Notes under the pieces: model-generated
Told to the model about the DNA's origin: nothing
The model's database searches: none
The model's input: the letters and a program-made list of their open reading frames with translations, nothing else
In this document: positions 25,938 to 33,829 of the stretch, one piece after another
Position numbering within the stretch: position 1 is the first letter of the stretch
How the letters are laid out: each line of letters starts with the position of its first letter
Position numbers and translations under genes: made by a program
Assembly: GCA_031385445.1 (NCBI GenBank)
Contig: JANNBM010000056.1
Span: 186,001-250,000 of the forward strand
DNA: 64,000 nucleotides
DNA from: CAIYZT01 sp031385445
GTDB lineage: Bacteria; Pseudomonadota; Alphaproteobacteria; Rhodobacterales; Rhodobacteraceae
Direction of reading: 5' to 3'

Positions 25938-27527
25938 TCACTCCGCCGCCGGGATGATCGCGCTGCGGATATTGATAGCATCCATAAAGGCCGAAAGTTG
26001 AGCGATTTGTTCCGCACTCAGCCGCAAGCCGAGTTTGGTGCGCCGCCAGACGATATCATTGGCCTGCCGCGCGAATTCGTGGGTGATCAGCCAGCGCACT
26101 TCTGCCTCGGTCAGGGTCGCGCCAAAGTCTTGGCCAAGGTCAGAGATCTGGCGGGCCCCACCCAGCAAGGTCGCGGCCTCGGTCCCATAGGCGCGGATCA
26201 GGCGGGCGGCCCAGGCCGGTGTTAGAAAAGGATAGGCGCGGGCGAGGTCGGCGGTCAGTTTCGCCACATCGGTATGCGGGAAATCGCCGCCCGGCAGCGG
26301 CACGCGGGCGGTCCATGCGGGTTTGGCATGGGCAAAGAACGGCGTCAGCTTTGCCAGCGCGCTTTCGGCCAAACGGCGATGCGTGGTGATCTTTCCGCCA
26401 AACACGTTCAGCAGGGGCGCACCGTTTTGATCCAGCGACAAAACATAATCGCGGGTGGCGGCGGTGGCCGAGGTGGCGCCGTCGTTGTACAGCGGGCGCA
26501 CGCCGGAATAGGTCCAGACCACATCGGCAGTGGTGACAGGTTTGGCAAAATATTGGCTGGCGAATTTCAACAGGTAATCGCGCTCTTCATCGGTGCATTT
26601 CGCGGTGCCGGGGGCGGATTGGTGGTCATGATCGGTGGTGCCGATCAGGGTGAAATCCTGCTCGTAGGGAATGGCAAAGATGATGCGGCCATCGGTGCCT
26701 TGAAAGAAATAGCAGCGGTCGTGGTCATAAAGCTTGCGCGTCACGATATGGCTGCCGCGCACCAGACGCACGCCTTCGGTCGAATTGATGCGGGCAATGT
26801 TTCGGATCACATCTTCGACCCAAGGACCGCCGGCATTGACCAAAGCGCGGGCGCTGTGCACGCTTTGGCCCAGCGCGTTTTCGGTGACGATCTGCCACAA
26901 TCCATCCACCCGCTGCGCACTGATCACGCGGGTTTGGGTGTTGATCTGCGCGCCGCGCCGGGCGGCATCGCGGGCGTTCAGCGATACCAGCTTGGCATCT
27001 TCGATCCAGCAATCGGAATATTCATAGGCATGGGCAAAGCGCGGTTGCAGCGGCGCGCCTGCGGCATCGGTTTTCAGATCAAGCGTGCGGGTTGCGGGCA
27101 GGATTTTGCGGCCGCCAAGGGTGTCATACATGAACAGGCCCAGCCGGATCAGCCAAGCCGGGCGGCGCCCCTTCATCCATGGCATCAACCGCGCCATCAG
27201 TTTGCCGGTCGGGGTTTCGCCTTCAAAGCGCATATCGGGGTGATAGGGCAGAACAAAGCGCATCGGCCAAGAGATATGCGGCATCGCCACCAGCAGGGTT
27301 TCGCGTTCTTCAAGCGCCTCGCGGACCAGACGGAATTCGAAATATTCCAGATAGCGCAGGCCGCCATGGAACAGCTTGGTGCTGGCCGAAGAGGTCGCTT
27401 GCGCCAGATCGCCTTGTTCGGCCAGGCACACCGTCAAGCCGCGACCCACCGCGTCCCGCGCGATGCCGCAGCCATTGATGCCGCCGCCGATAATGAAAAG
27501 ATCAACCGTTTCCGGCGATGGCTGCAT
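25938..27527 (-). CDS. glpD: Aerobic glycerol-3-phosphate dehydrogenase
   Basis: 529-residue FAD enzyme that oxidises sn-glycerol 3-phosphate to dihydroxyacetone phosphate at the membrane and passes electrons to quinone. Motifs: FAD Rossmann GGGINGCGIA near the N-terminus, SSASTKLFHGGLRYLE, the LVNAGGPWV block and the C-terminal GlpD helical domain. I start at the ATG at 27527 (MQPSPE); a TTG six bases upstream, with better spacing to GGGAGGGG, is an alternative. First gene of the glpD-STPQUV operon. Together with GlpK it makes the locus a full glycerol-to-DHAP route. Confidence 0.95.
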   Translation of the reverse strand: MQPSPETVDLFIIGGGINGCGIARDAVGRGLTVCLAEQGDLAQATSSASTKLFHGGLRYLEYFEFRLVREALEERETLLVAMPHISWPMRFVLPYHPDMRFEGETPTGKLMARLMPWMKGRRPAWLIRLGLFMYDTLGGRKILPATRTLDLKTDAAGAPLQPRFAHAYEYSDCWIEDAKLVSLNARDAARRGAQINTQTRVISAQRVDGLWQIVTENALGQSVHSARALVNAGGPWVEDVIRNIARINSTEGVRLVRGSHIVTRKLYDHDRCYFFQGTDGRIIFAIPYEQDFTLIGTTDHDHQSAPGTAKCTDEERDYLLKFASQYFAKPVTTADVVWTYSGVRPLYNDGATSATAATRDYVLSLDQNGAPLLNVFGGKITTHRRLAESALAKLTPFFAHAKPAWTARVPLPGGDFPHTDVAKLTADLARAYPFLTPAWAARLIRAYGTEAATLLGGARQISDLGQDFGATLTEAEVRWLITHEFARQANDIVWRRTKLGLRLSAEQIAQLSAFMDAINIRSAIIPAAE

Positions 27528-27591
27528 GGTCAATCGATGTCCCCTCCCAAGGTTGTGTAAGGCTGACGCAATCGTGATCATCGGTCAATCA

Positions 27592-27637
27592 TTTTTTTCG
27601 CTTTTGTTCGAATTAGGAAAAAGCGAACATTTTTTGG
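27592..27637. promoter_or_regulatory. Candidate glp operator/promoter region upstream of glpD
   Basis: An AT-rich stretch with an inverted repeat TTCGCTTTT ... AAAAGCGAA, overlapping half-sites TGTTCG and CGAACA. These resemble the half-sites of DeoR-family GlpR operators (E. coli type TGTTCG-x-CGAACA), though with a longer spacer. It lies 65-110 bases before the glpD start. No glpR gene occurs in the window, so a regulator encoded elsewhere would be needed. Binding is inferred. Confidence 0.45.
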
Positions 27638-27838
27638 GCATGGTTTGCGCGATCCACGATCAAACATGCACGCACGCGCGCCTTCGGGGTCACCGTATTG
27701 CTGCGATTTCAGTCTCAACGCACTCAGCGATACCGTGATGGACGATATCGACTGTGCCGCAGCGGCGGCCAGCGGTGCGGCAAGGCGTTTGTGAGGGGGA
27801 TTTTGGAATGCTCTTGCCCTGATCATGGAGCGGGCAAG

Positions 27839-27852
27839 TTGATCCAGATCAA
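27839..27852 (+). promoter_or_regulatory. FNR/FnrL box
   Basis: TTGATCCAGATCAA matches the FNR consensus TTGAT-N4-ATCAA exactly. It lies 84 bases before the ATG of the truncated universal-stress gene, a normal distance for an activated promoter, and 230-950 bases from the FnrL-like gene. Confidence 0.75.
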
Positions 27853-27936
27853 GTCAGAGCCAAGGAGATCAGGGTCAAGGTGCTTGGTGCCCATTGCTGC
27901 CAAAGGTGTCCTCAGCAGACATGAAGGGGCGCGGCC

Positions 27937-28152
27937 ATGGTTTACAAAACCTTGCTGACAATTCTGACCCGGGCGGATGGGATTGAAAAGCCGCTGGAGG
28001 AGGCTGGTGCACTGGCCGAAAGATATGACGCCGACCTTGATGGGTTGTGCTGGCCGCCGCGCCGATGCAGGGCGGCGATGATTATCCGGGGTCCAGCGGC
28101 AACCGGTGCATATCACGCGCCATGCGCTGTCGCCGGGTTTCCGGTTCAATGA
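27937..28152 (+). pseudogene. Truncated universal stress protein (UspA family) gene
   Basis: The first 38 residues (MVYKTLLTILTRADGIEK, then PLEEAGALAERYDADLDGLC) look like the start of the Rhodobacteraceae-type UspA proteins of roughly 280 residues. Homology ends at the LC that normally opens the second beta strand; the remaining 33 residues are unrelated and the frame stops at 71 residues. The 3' part overlaps the convergent end of the FnrL-like gene by 71 bases, which suggests that a deletion joined the two. The FNR box upstream is intact. Confidence 0.5.
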
Positions 28153-28789
28153 TGCCATCACCCTTGAGGGCAGATATCTGGCGGCTGACGGTTTCAAGCG
28201 TCGGCCCCAGATCGTCGGCCATCGCCTCTTGTGTCAGCATCAGATTACACGTCACCGTCCTGGCCGCCCTGTGCGGCCCCAACGCGGCTGTTCTGCGGGC
28301 CATAATCGCCAACAGCCAAGCGGTTTTTCGCCTGGGCGCCACCATCCATTCGCGCGCGGCATCCAACGCGACCAGCCTCATTTCCAACAAGCGCTGGCTC
28401 AAATGCGGGGTGGCCTTCAAGGTCGACTCGAAGGCTTTAGTGCGAAAACAGCACAGGGTCGGATCTGGGGTGGCAGTGACGGTAAAGGGGACCAATGCGC
28501 GCCGCGGCCGCCCGACAAAATCGAATGACATCAGCCGCCCGACCATGTGCGTCCGGCCATCGTCCAACGCCCGGCTGATGGTGGCAATGCCGGTGACCAC
28601 CGATGCCGCAAACTCCATCCTGTCGCCCGCCCAAACAACCGTCTGGCCGGCTTCATCGCAGCGATTGTGTTTGATTCCGTTCAGTATGGCCCATTCAGCT
28701 GGGTCGCAGCGGGCACAAACGGCGCTGTGACGGATCGGGCAAGCGGAACCGTTGCGGCCATTACGGCCAGTCGGTTGAAGAACGTTCAA
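28082..28789 (-). CDS. Crp/Fnr-family regulator, FnrL-like, probably decaying
   Basis: 235 residues resembling FnrL, the oxygen-sensing [4Fe-4S] activator of photosynthetic and respiratory genes. Candidate cluster ligands Cys17, Cys25 and Cys28 (ACPIRHSAVCARC) and Cys113/114 (LCCF) are present, and the helix-turn-helix (LTQEAMADDLGPTLETVSRQI) is recognisable. Signs of wear: no in-frame ATG near the start (a TTG at 28789 must serve), about seven residues missing in the dimerisation helix (RKTAWLLAIMARR against RKTA-REKIAS-LL... recalled from FnrL), substitutions such as D-L-G-P in the recognition region, and an unrelated C-terminus after residue 214. It may be inactive or a divergent paralogue. 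Confidence 0.6.
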   Translation of the reverse strand: MNVLQPTGRNGRNGSACPIRHSAVCARCDPAEWAILNGIKHNRCDEAGQTVVWAGDRMEFAASVVTGIATISRALDDGRTHMVGRLMSFDFVGRPRRALVPFTVTATPDPTLCCFRTKAFESTLKATPHLSQRLLEMRLVALDAAREWMVAPRRKTAWLLAIMARRTAALGPHRAARTVTCNLMLTQEAMADDLGPTLETVSRQISALKGDGIIEPETRRQRMARDMHRLPLDPG

Positions 28790-28911
28790 GGTTCTTTTCA
28801 GTGAAACCTGCCGCCTTGCAATGCACCGAAAAAATGGGCCCTGTCAAAGGTGATTCGGGTTGGCAGGAATCTCTGTCAGCCAAGCCTTTCCCCTGCTACC
28901 CTTGCCAGATC

Positions 28912-30165
28912 ATGCCCGCCCTTTGCCGCGATTGCCTCACTCAATTTCAGGCCGGGCCCCGCTGCCCCGCCTGCCGCTCGCCGCGTGTTGTCGGCCACCC
29001 TGAACTGACCGCCCTTTCCATCGCCCATATGGATTGCGACGCCTTTTATGCCAGCGTTGAAAAACGCGACAACCCCGCCCTGCGCGATCGTCCCCTTATC
29101 GTCGGCGGCGGCACGCGGGGGGTGGTGTCCACCTGCTGCTATCTCGCCCGCATCGCAGGTGTGCGCTCTGCCATGCCGATGTTTCAGGCGTTGAAACTCT
29201 GCCCCACCGCCACCGTCGTCAAACCCCGCATGGCCGCCTATGCCGAAGCCTCCCGCGCGATCCGTTCGATGATGGAGGCGCTGACCCCCGCCATCGAGCC
29301 GCTCTCGCTCGACGAAGCTTTCCTCGACCTGACCGGCACCGCCCGCCTGCACGGTGCGCCGCCTGCGGTCATGCTGGCCGGTTTGACGCGCGATATGGAA
29401 ACGCAGCTGGGCCTGACCGGGTCCATCGGCCTGTCGCACAACAAGTTCCTCGCCAAGATCGCCTCGGACCTCGACAAACCGCGCGGCTTTTCCGTGGTGG
29501 GCCGCGCGGAGACGGCCGATTTTCTGAAACCCAAGCCCGTGCGCATCCTGTGGGGGGTTGGCACCGCCGCGCAAAGCGCGCTGGACAGCGCCGGAATCCG
29601 CACCATTGCCGATCTTTTGCGCTGGGACCGGGCCGATCTGACCGCCCGCTTCGGCCAGATGGGCGAGCGCCTGCATGCGCTGGCGCGCGGGCAGGACCAC
29701 CGCCGGGTGAACCGCGATGAAAAGCTGAAGTCGATCTCGAAAGAGACGACGTTTTTCGAAGACACCACGGACCCGGACCTGCTGGATGGCCATATCTGGC
29801 GGCTGTCCGAACAGGTCGCAGACCGGGCCAAGGCGAAACATCTGTCTGGTCGCACCGTCACCTTGAAACTGAAGCGCGGCGATTTTCAACTGCTGACGCG
29901 GCGCCATTCCCTGACCGATCCAACCCAGCTGACCGACCGGATTTACCGCGCCGCCGCCGATCTTTTGTCACGGTCGGGCACCAATGGCCCCTTCCGGCTG
30001 ATCGGCGTCGGCATCAGCGATTTGGCCCCCGAAGAGCAGGCCGATCTGTCGCGTGATCTTTTGGATCCGCTCGCCAGCAAACGGGCGGCGGCGGAACGCG
30101 CGGCGGATGCGATCCGCGAGAAATTCGGCCATGATGCGATCATCAAAGGCCGGGCATTGCGCTGA
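28912..30165 (+). CDS. dinB: DNA polymerase IV (Y family) with N-terminal zinc-ribbon-like segment
   Basis: 417-residue error-prone translesion polymerase. Catalytic carboxylates are in HMDCDAFYASVE and SLDEAFLDLTG; the thumb HhH region follows (PVRILWGVGTAAQSALDSAG) and the little-finger domain contains SISKETTFFEDTTD. Before the polymerase core is a 30-residue segment with two Cys pairs (LCRDC and CPAC), a zinc-ribbon-like feature I recall in Rhodobacterales DinB. I start at the ATG at 28912 (MPALCRDC); the frame extends to 28801 without support. Its stop abuts that of the convergent hydrolase gene. Confidence 0.93.
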   Translation: MPALCRDCLTQFQAGPRCPACRSPRVVGHPELTALSIAHMDCDAFYASVEKRDNPALRDRPLIVGGGTRGVVSTCCYLARIAGVRSAMPMFQALKLCPTATVVKPRMAAYAEASRAIRSMMEALTPAIEPLSLDEAFLDLTGTARLHGAPPAVMLAGLTRDMETQLGLTGSIGLSHNKFLAKIASDLDKPRGFSVVGRAETADFLKPKPVRILWGVGTAAQSALDSAGIRTIADLLRWDRADLTARFGQMGERLHALARGQDHRRVNRDEKLKSISKETTFFEDTTDPDLLDGHIWRLSEQVADRAKAKHLSGRTVTLKLKRGDFQLLTRRHSLTDPTQLTDRIYRAAADLLSRSGTNGPFRLIGVGISDLAPEEQADLSRDLLDPLASKRAAAERAADAIREKFGHDAIIKGRALR

Positions 30166-31002
30166 TCACTGGTCGATAAAGGCCCGGACTGCGGCGGTGT
30201 ACTCTTCAGGGGCCTGAAGCATGGCGAAATGGCTGGCCTGCGGAAGAAGCACCAATTTTGACCCTGCGATAAGGCTGGCAATCTTTTCGGTATGCGGCCG
30301 CAGAATCGCTTCGTCAAATTCGCCGGCGACAATCGCCGTTGGCACGCCAATCGCGGCAACCTGCGCGTCGCTCCAGTTCGGCTCGGTTGCCCACATGTTC
30401 GAGATCTGCGCCACAAAGGCATCAAACTGATCGGGGGTCGGGGACATGACAGCATAGTCCTGACCCATCCATTCGATATAGCTGCCAAAGACCGCGTCTG
30501 TGGCCACCTTGGGATCGACACCATCGGTTGTAATATTGGCGGCCTGTGCAAAAAGATGGTCCAACCGCTCCGGGTGAGACATCGCGATGTCCAGACCAAT
30601 GATGCCACCGTCCGACCAACCGACCAGATCCACCTTTGCGATCTTGAGATAGTCCAGCAGCGCAAGATAGTCCGAGGACATCAGATCATAGCCATAGGGC
30701 GCCTCGGTGCGGGTGGAGCGGCCATGGCCACGACTGTCCGCCACGATGACCAAATGGTCTTTCATCAGGTCGATCACCTGATTGGCCCAGATATCGGCAT
30801 TGCCAAGGCCGCCATGGATCAAAAGCACAGGATCACCGGCGCCAAACGTGGCGTAATACATCTGGATGCCGTTGACGTCGGCCATGCCGGAAGTGGCGGG
30901 CGCGGGCATGGCAGGAGGTTTTGGAACCGACATCCAACGATCTTCGGCCCCGGCCGAAGTGGCGGTGATCAGGGTGAGGGCGATGGTCTTCAGGTGCTTC
31001 AT
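30166..31002 (-). CDS. Secreted alpha/beta hydrolase
   Basis: 278 residues with a signal peptide (MKHLKTIALTLITATSAGA). Alpha/beta hydrolase fold: oxyanion motif LLIHGGLGN, nucleophile elbow GWSDGG (Ser), acid in GEFDEAI and His in ASHFAML. Similar to epoxide-hydrolase/lipase-like proteins; the substrate is unknown. Ends base-to-base with dinB on the other strand. Confidence 0.83.
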   Translation of the reverse strand: MKHLKTIALTLITATSAGAEDRWMSVPKPPAMPAPATSGMADVNGIQMYYATFGAGDPVLLIHGGLGNADIWANQVIDLMKDHLVIVADSRGHGRSTRTEAPYGYDLMSSDYLALLDYLKIAKVDLVGWSDGGIIGLDIAMSHPERLDHLFAQAANITTDGVDPKVATDAVFGSYIEWMGQDYAVMSPTPDQFDAFVAQISNMWATEPNWSDAQVAAIGVPTAIVAGEFDEAILRPHTEKIASLIAGSKLVLLPQASHFAMLQAPEEYTAAVRAFIDQ

Positions 31003-31038
31003 CGGGTTTCTCCGGGTATCAACGGTGATGTGAATTGA

Positions 31039-31902
31039 TCATTCCGCAGCAAGGGCGCGCAGGTCTGGCTGTCCCAATTCGGCAATTTGCGCCAGAATTG
31101 TCGTCATGACTGACTGAAAGACTGCAAAATTTGCGCCCCGCTCAACCAGTGCTTCATCCATATACAGGCCCCGGTCAATCTCCACCTGCACGACATGCCG
31201 CCCCGCCGAAGGACGGCCATAACTTTGGGCGATGAAGGCCCCCGCAAAGGGCGTGTTTCGCGCCACACGCAGACCTGCATCCCGAAAGGCGGCTTCGATC
31301 TGGTCAACCACCTGCCCGCCCGCCGCCGCCCCGAACCGATCGCCCAGAACCACATCCGGGCGGGGCACGCCGGGGCGGGTATGGCTTTCAATCGCTTCAT
31401 GCGGCATCGAGTGGCAGTCGACCAGAATCGCCTGACCGAACTGATTTGCCGTGGTGTCCATCAGCGCGCGCAGGGCGTTGTGATAGGGATACCAATGCCG
31501 GCGCAGACGCGATTCGGCCTCTGTCAGGGCAATCTTTCCGCGGTAAATCTGCCGCCCGCCGGAAACGACCCGCGGAATCACCCCGATACCCGACGATACC
31601 CGCGGATTATGCGCGGCGCGCTCGATCCCCTCGATCAGGGCCGGGTCCAACTCGTCCGGCGCGCGGTTCAGATCGACATAGGCACGCGGCACGTCGGCCA
31701 CCAGCAAGGGCGCGCCAAAATCGGGCGCTTTGCTGATCAATTCGTCAACAAAAGCGTCTTCGGACGAGCGCAAGGCAAGCGCGCCCAGCACAGACTGCTT
31801 CAGGAATTCTGGCGCATAAGCGCGCCCCGAATGCGGCGCGGCGAACAGGACCGAGGTGGACTGCGCCTTTGGCCTGAACAGCCGGTAAGTGCCTTGCTCC
31901 AT
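31039..31902 (-). CDS. N-formylglutamate amidohydrolase family protein
   Basis: 287 residues of the FGase (PF05013) family, zinc amidohydrolases that release glutamate from N-formylglutamate in histidine degradation or act on other N-acyl groups. Family marks: SVLFAAPHSGRAY near the start, DVPRAYVDLNRAPDELDP and ILVDCHSMPHE. Start at the ATG at 31902 (MEQGTYRLF). No hut genes are nearby, so the pathway is uncertain. It lies 36 bases from the secreted hydrolase gene on the same strand. Confidence 0.85.
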   Translation of the reverse strand: MEQGTYRLFRPKAQSTSVLFAAPHSGRAYAPEFLKQSVLGALALRSSEDAFVDELISKAPDFGAPLLVADVPRAYVDLNRAPDELDPALIEGIERAAHNPRVSSGIGVIPRVVSGGRQIYRGKIALTEAESRLRRHWYPYHNALRALMDTTANQFGQAILVDCHSMPHEAIESHTRPGVPRPDVVLGDRFGAAAGGQVVDQIEAAFRDAGLRVARNTPFAGAFIAQSYGRPSAGRHVVQVEIDRGLYMDEALVERGANFAVFQSVMTTILAQIAELGQPDLRALAAE

Positions 31903-32055
31903 TCTGCCTTCCCTTCGTTCATCTACTATAGAGGCAAAACTCAGCGCACTGAAACCCCTTGAAAGCGCCTTATGATCTGAGTATAGCCCCCCATGACCGA
32001 CGCGGTTCCGCCCGCGTCCTTTTCTTTGGGGGCGTGCGGGTCCAGACGGCAACGT

Positions 32056-32130
32056 GGGCGGTTAGCTCAGCGGTAGAGCACTACGTTGACATCGTAGTGG
32101 CCACTGGTTCGATCCCAGTACCGCCCACCA
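32056..32130 (+). tRNA. tRNA-Val (anticodon GAC)
   Basis: 75-base cloverleaf with acceptor stem GGGCGGT/ACCGCCC, D-arm TAGCTCAGCGGTAGAGCA, anticodon stem CTACG/CGTAG enclosing TTGACAT (anticodon GAC), T-arm with GGTTCGATCC and an encoded 3' CCA. Confidence 0.97.
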
Positions 32131-32202
32131 TTCGCCGCCATCCTTCGGGGTGGCAAAGGTTTTCAATGGCGCGTGATGCGCCGCGACTGAAAGGAGACGA
32201 CC

Positions 32203-32328
32203 ATGAAGGTTGCGAACTCTCTCCGCTCGCTGAAGACGCGTCACCGCGATTGCCAAGTCGTGCGCCGTAAAGGCCGCGTCTATGTGATCAACAAGACGCA
32301 AAAACGCTATAAGGCCCGCCAAGGTTGA
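32203..32328 (+). CDS. rpmJ: 50S ribosomal protein L36
   Basis: 41-residue ribosomal protein starting MKVANSLRSLKTRHRDC, too short for ordinary gene callers. It is the longer, zinc-free L36 form: only one Cys remains, so the zinc ribbon is absent. AAGGAG precedes the ATG at 32203. A strong terminator follows and the tRNA-Val gene precedes it. Confidence 0.95.
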   Translation: MKVANSLRSLKTRHRDCQVVRRKGRVYVINKTQKRYKARQG

Positions 32329-32369
32329 GTCCTGGTCGGTTGATTTGGTGTTTTCAGCAAGCATGATGG

Positions 32370-32399
32370 GCCGCCAAGGGTAACCTTCGGCGGCTTTTT
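32370..32399 (+). terminator. Intrinsic terminator after rpmJ
   Basis: Stem GCCGCCAAGG / CCTT-c-GGCGGC with a GTAA loop and one bulged base, followed by TTTTT. It lies about 40 bases after the rpmJ stop. Confidence 0.88.
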
Positions 32400-32433
32400 C
32401 ATGCCCGTCCGCTTTGCGAAAGGATGCCGAACC

Positions 32434-33042
32434 ATGCAGCTTTACACCTCCGACCTCACGCCGTTTGGCCGCAAGGTCATGGTGCAGATCTTCGAATCGG
32501 GCCTGATGGACCGGGTTGAGGTGATTTCTGTCATCGGCAGCCCGCTTGATGCTGCCAGCATGCCGGTGGACCGCAATCCGCTTGGCAAAATCCCGGCGCT
32601 GGTTACGGACGGCGGCGCAGCGATTTTCGACAGCCGGGTGATTTGCCGGTATCTGGATGATTTGTCGGGGGCGGGGCTTTACCCCAAAGGCGCGGCGCTT
32701 TGGCCGGTTCTGACGCTTGAGGCGGCGGCGGACGGGATTTTGGACGCGGCGCTGCTGATGGTATACGAATCGCGGCTTCGCCCGGCGCAGATGCAGTTTG
32801 CGCCCTGGGTTGAGGGGCAATGGGCCAAGGTCGAACGGGCGCTGGGCGCTGTGGAAACCGGGTTACTTGCCCCCCTGGACGGCCCGCTGAACATGGGCCA
32901 GATCGCGCTTGCCGCAGCGCTTGGATATCTTGATTTTCGCCTTGCCGCCCGCGATTGGCGCGCCGAAAGACCGGCGCTAGACGCTTGGGCCGCGCGAATG
33001 TCGCAACGCCCGTCGATGGCCGCGACGGCGCCAAGGGCCTGA
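32434..33042 (+). CDS. Glutathione S-transferase family protein
   Basis: 202 residues. N-terminal thioredoxin-like domain (LYTSDLTPFGRKV, then NPLGKIPAL with the cis-Pro, and IFDSRVICRYLDD) followed by an all-helical C-terminal domain. Such proteins conjugate or reduce with glutathione; no specific substrate can be given. The ATG at 32434 is preceded by GAAAGGA; an in-frame ATG at 32401 lies in the terminator tail of rpmJ and is rejected. Confidence 0.87.
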   Translation: MQLYTSDLTPFGRKVMVQIFESGLMDRVEVISVIGSPLDAASMPVDRNPLGKIPALVTDGGAAIFDSRVICRYLDDLSGAGLYPKGAALWPVLTLEAAADGILDAALLMVYESRLRPAQMQFAPWVEGQWAKVERALGAVETGLLAPLDGPLNMGQIALAAALGYLDFRLAARDWRAERPALDAWAARMSQRPSMAATAPRA

Positions 33043-33257
33043 GTTTGGGCGAAAAAATAACGGGCATTGGAATCATCGGGGCCGTTTACACGGTTCAAAG
33101 GACATAAAAGCCAAATTCCGCCCCCCTCTGGCCCGTTTGTCCGCTTTACGGCGCCATGAACCTTGTCTAAAACGCCGCCAAGCAGGCCAGAGGTGATCTT
33201 GGCCTGATCTTGATTTGTGCCGCCTCAGCAGCGCGGCCTTGAAAGGGAGAAAACTTC

Positions 33258-33818
33258 GTGTCCCATGCTGACGAAACCGCAGGGTCCCGCCGGGATTTTC
33301 TGTATTATGTAACCGCAGGCACGGGCGCTGTTGCCGCCGGGGCCGCTGTTTGGCCGCTGGTCAATCAGATGAACCCCTCGGCCGACACGCGCGCCCTGGC
33401 GTCGATCTTTGTCGATGTTTCGGGTGTTGAAGTGGGCACTCAGCTGACCGTGAAATGGCGCGGCAAACCGGTGTTCATTCGCCGCCGCACCGCCGAAGAG
33501 ATCGAGGCTGGCCGCGCTGTGGCTTTGACCGATCTGGTGGACACCAGATCCGAAAACGAAAATATCGGCGCCGAAATGGACGCCTCAGACGCCAACCGCT
33601 CGCTGGACGAAGCGGGCGAGTGGCTGGTCATGATGGGCGTTTGTACGCATCTTGGCTGCGTGCCCTTGGGCAATGCGGGCGATTTTGGCGGCTGGTTCTG
33701 CCCCTGCCACGGTTCGCATTACGACACCGCGGGCCGCGTCCGCAAAGGGCCCGCCCCGCGTAACTTGCCTGTGCCGGTTGCCAAATTCGAAGACGCCACT
33801 ACAATTAAGCTGGGATAA
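33258..33818 (+). CDS. petA: Ubiquinol-cytochrome c reductase Rieske iron-sulfur subunit
   Basis: 186 residues starting with GTG after AAAGGGAGA. Twin-arginine type signal anchor (SRRDFLYYVTAGTGAVAAG) and the Rieske cluster boxes CTHLGC and CPCHGS. It carries electrons from ubiquinol to cytochrome c1 in the bc1 complex, on the periplasmic side. First gene of petABC, 11 bases before petB. Confidence 0.97.
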   Translation: MSHADETAGSRRDFLYYVTAGTGAVAAGAAVWPLVNQMNPSADTRALASIFVDVSGVEVGTQLTVKWRGKPVFIRRRTAEEIEAGRAVALTDLVDTRSENENIGAEMDASDANRSLDEAGEWLVMMGVCTHLGCVPLGNAGDFGGWFCPCHGSHYDTAGRVRKGPAPRNLPVPVAKFEDATTIKLG

Positions 33819-33829
33819 GGAGAGCAACC

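Larger units (their letters stand above)
27528..27936. other. 409-base intergenic region with regulatory elements
   Basis: No convincing gene is seen here; the short frames inside have no family resemblance. The left part (27592-27637) is AT-rich and carries repeated TTCGC/TGTTCG elements facing glpD. The right part carries a perfect FNR box (27839-27852) facing the truncated stress-protein gene. Confidence 0.6.
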
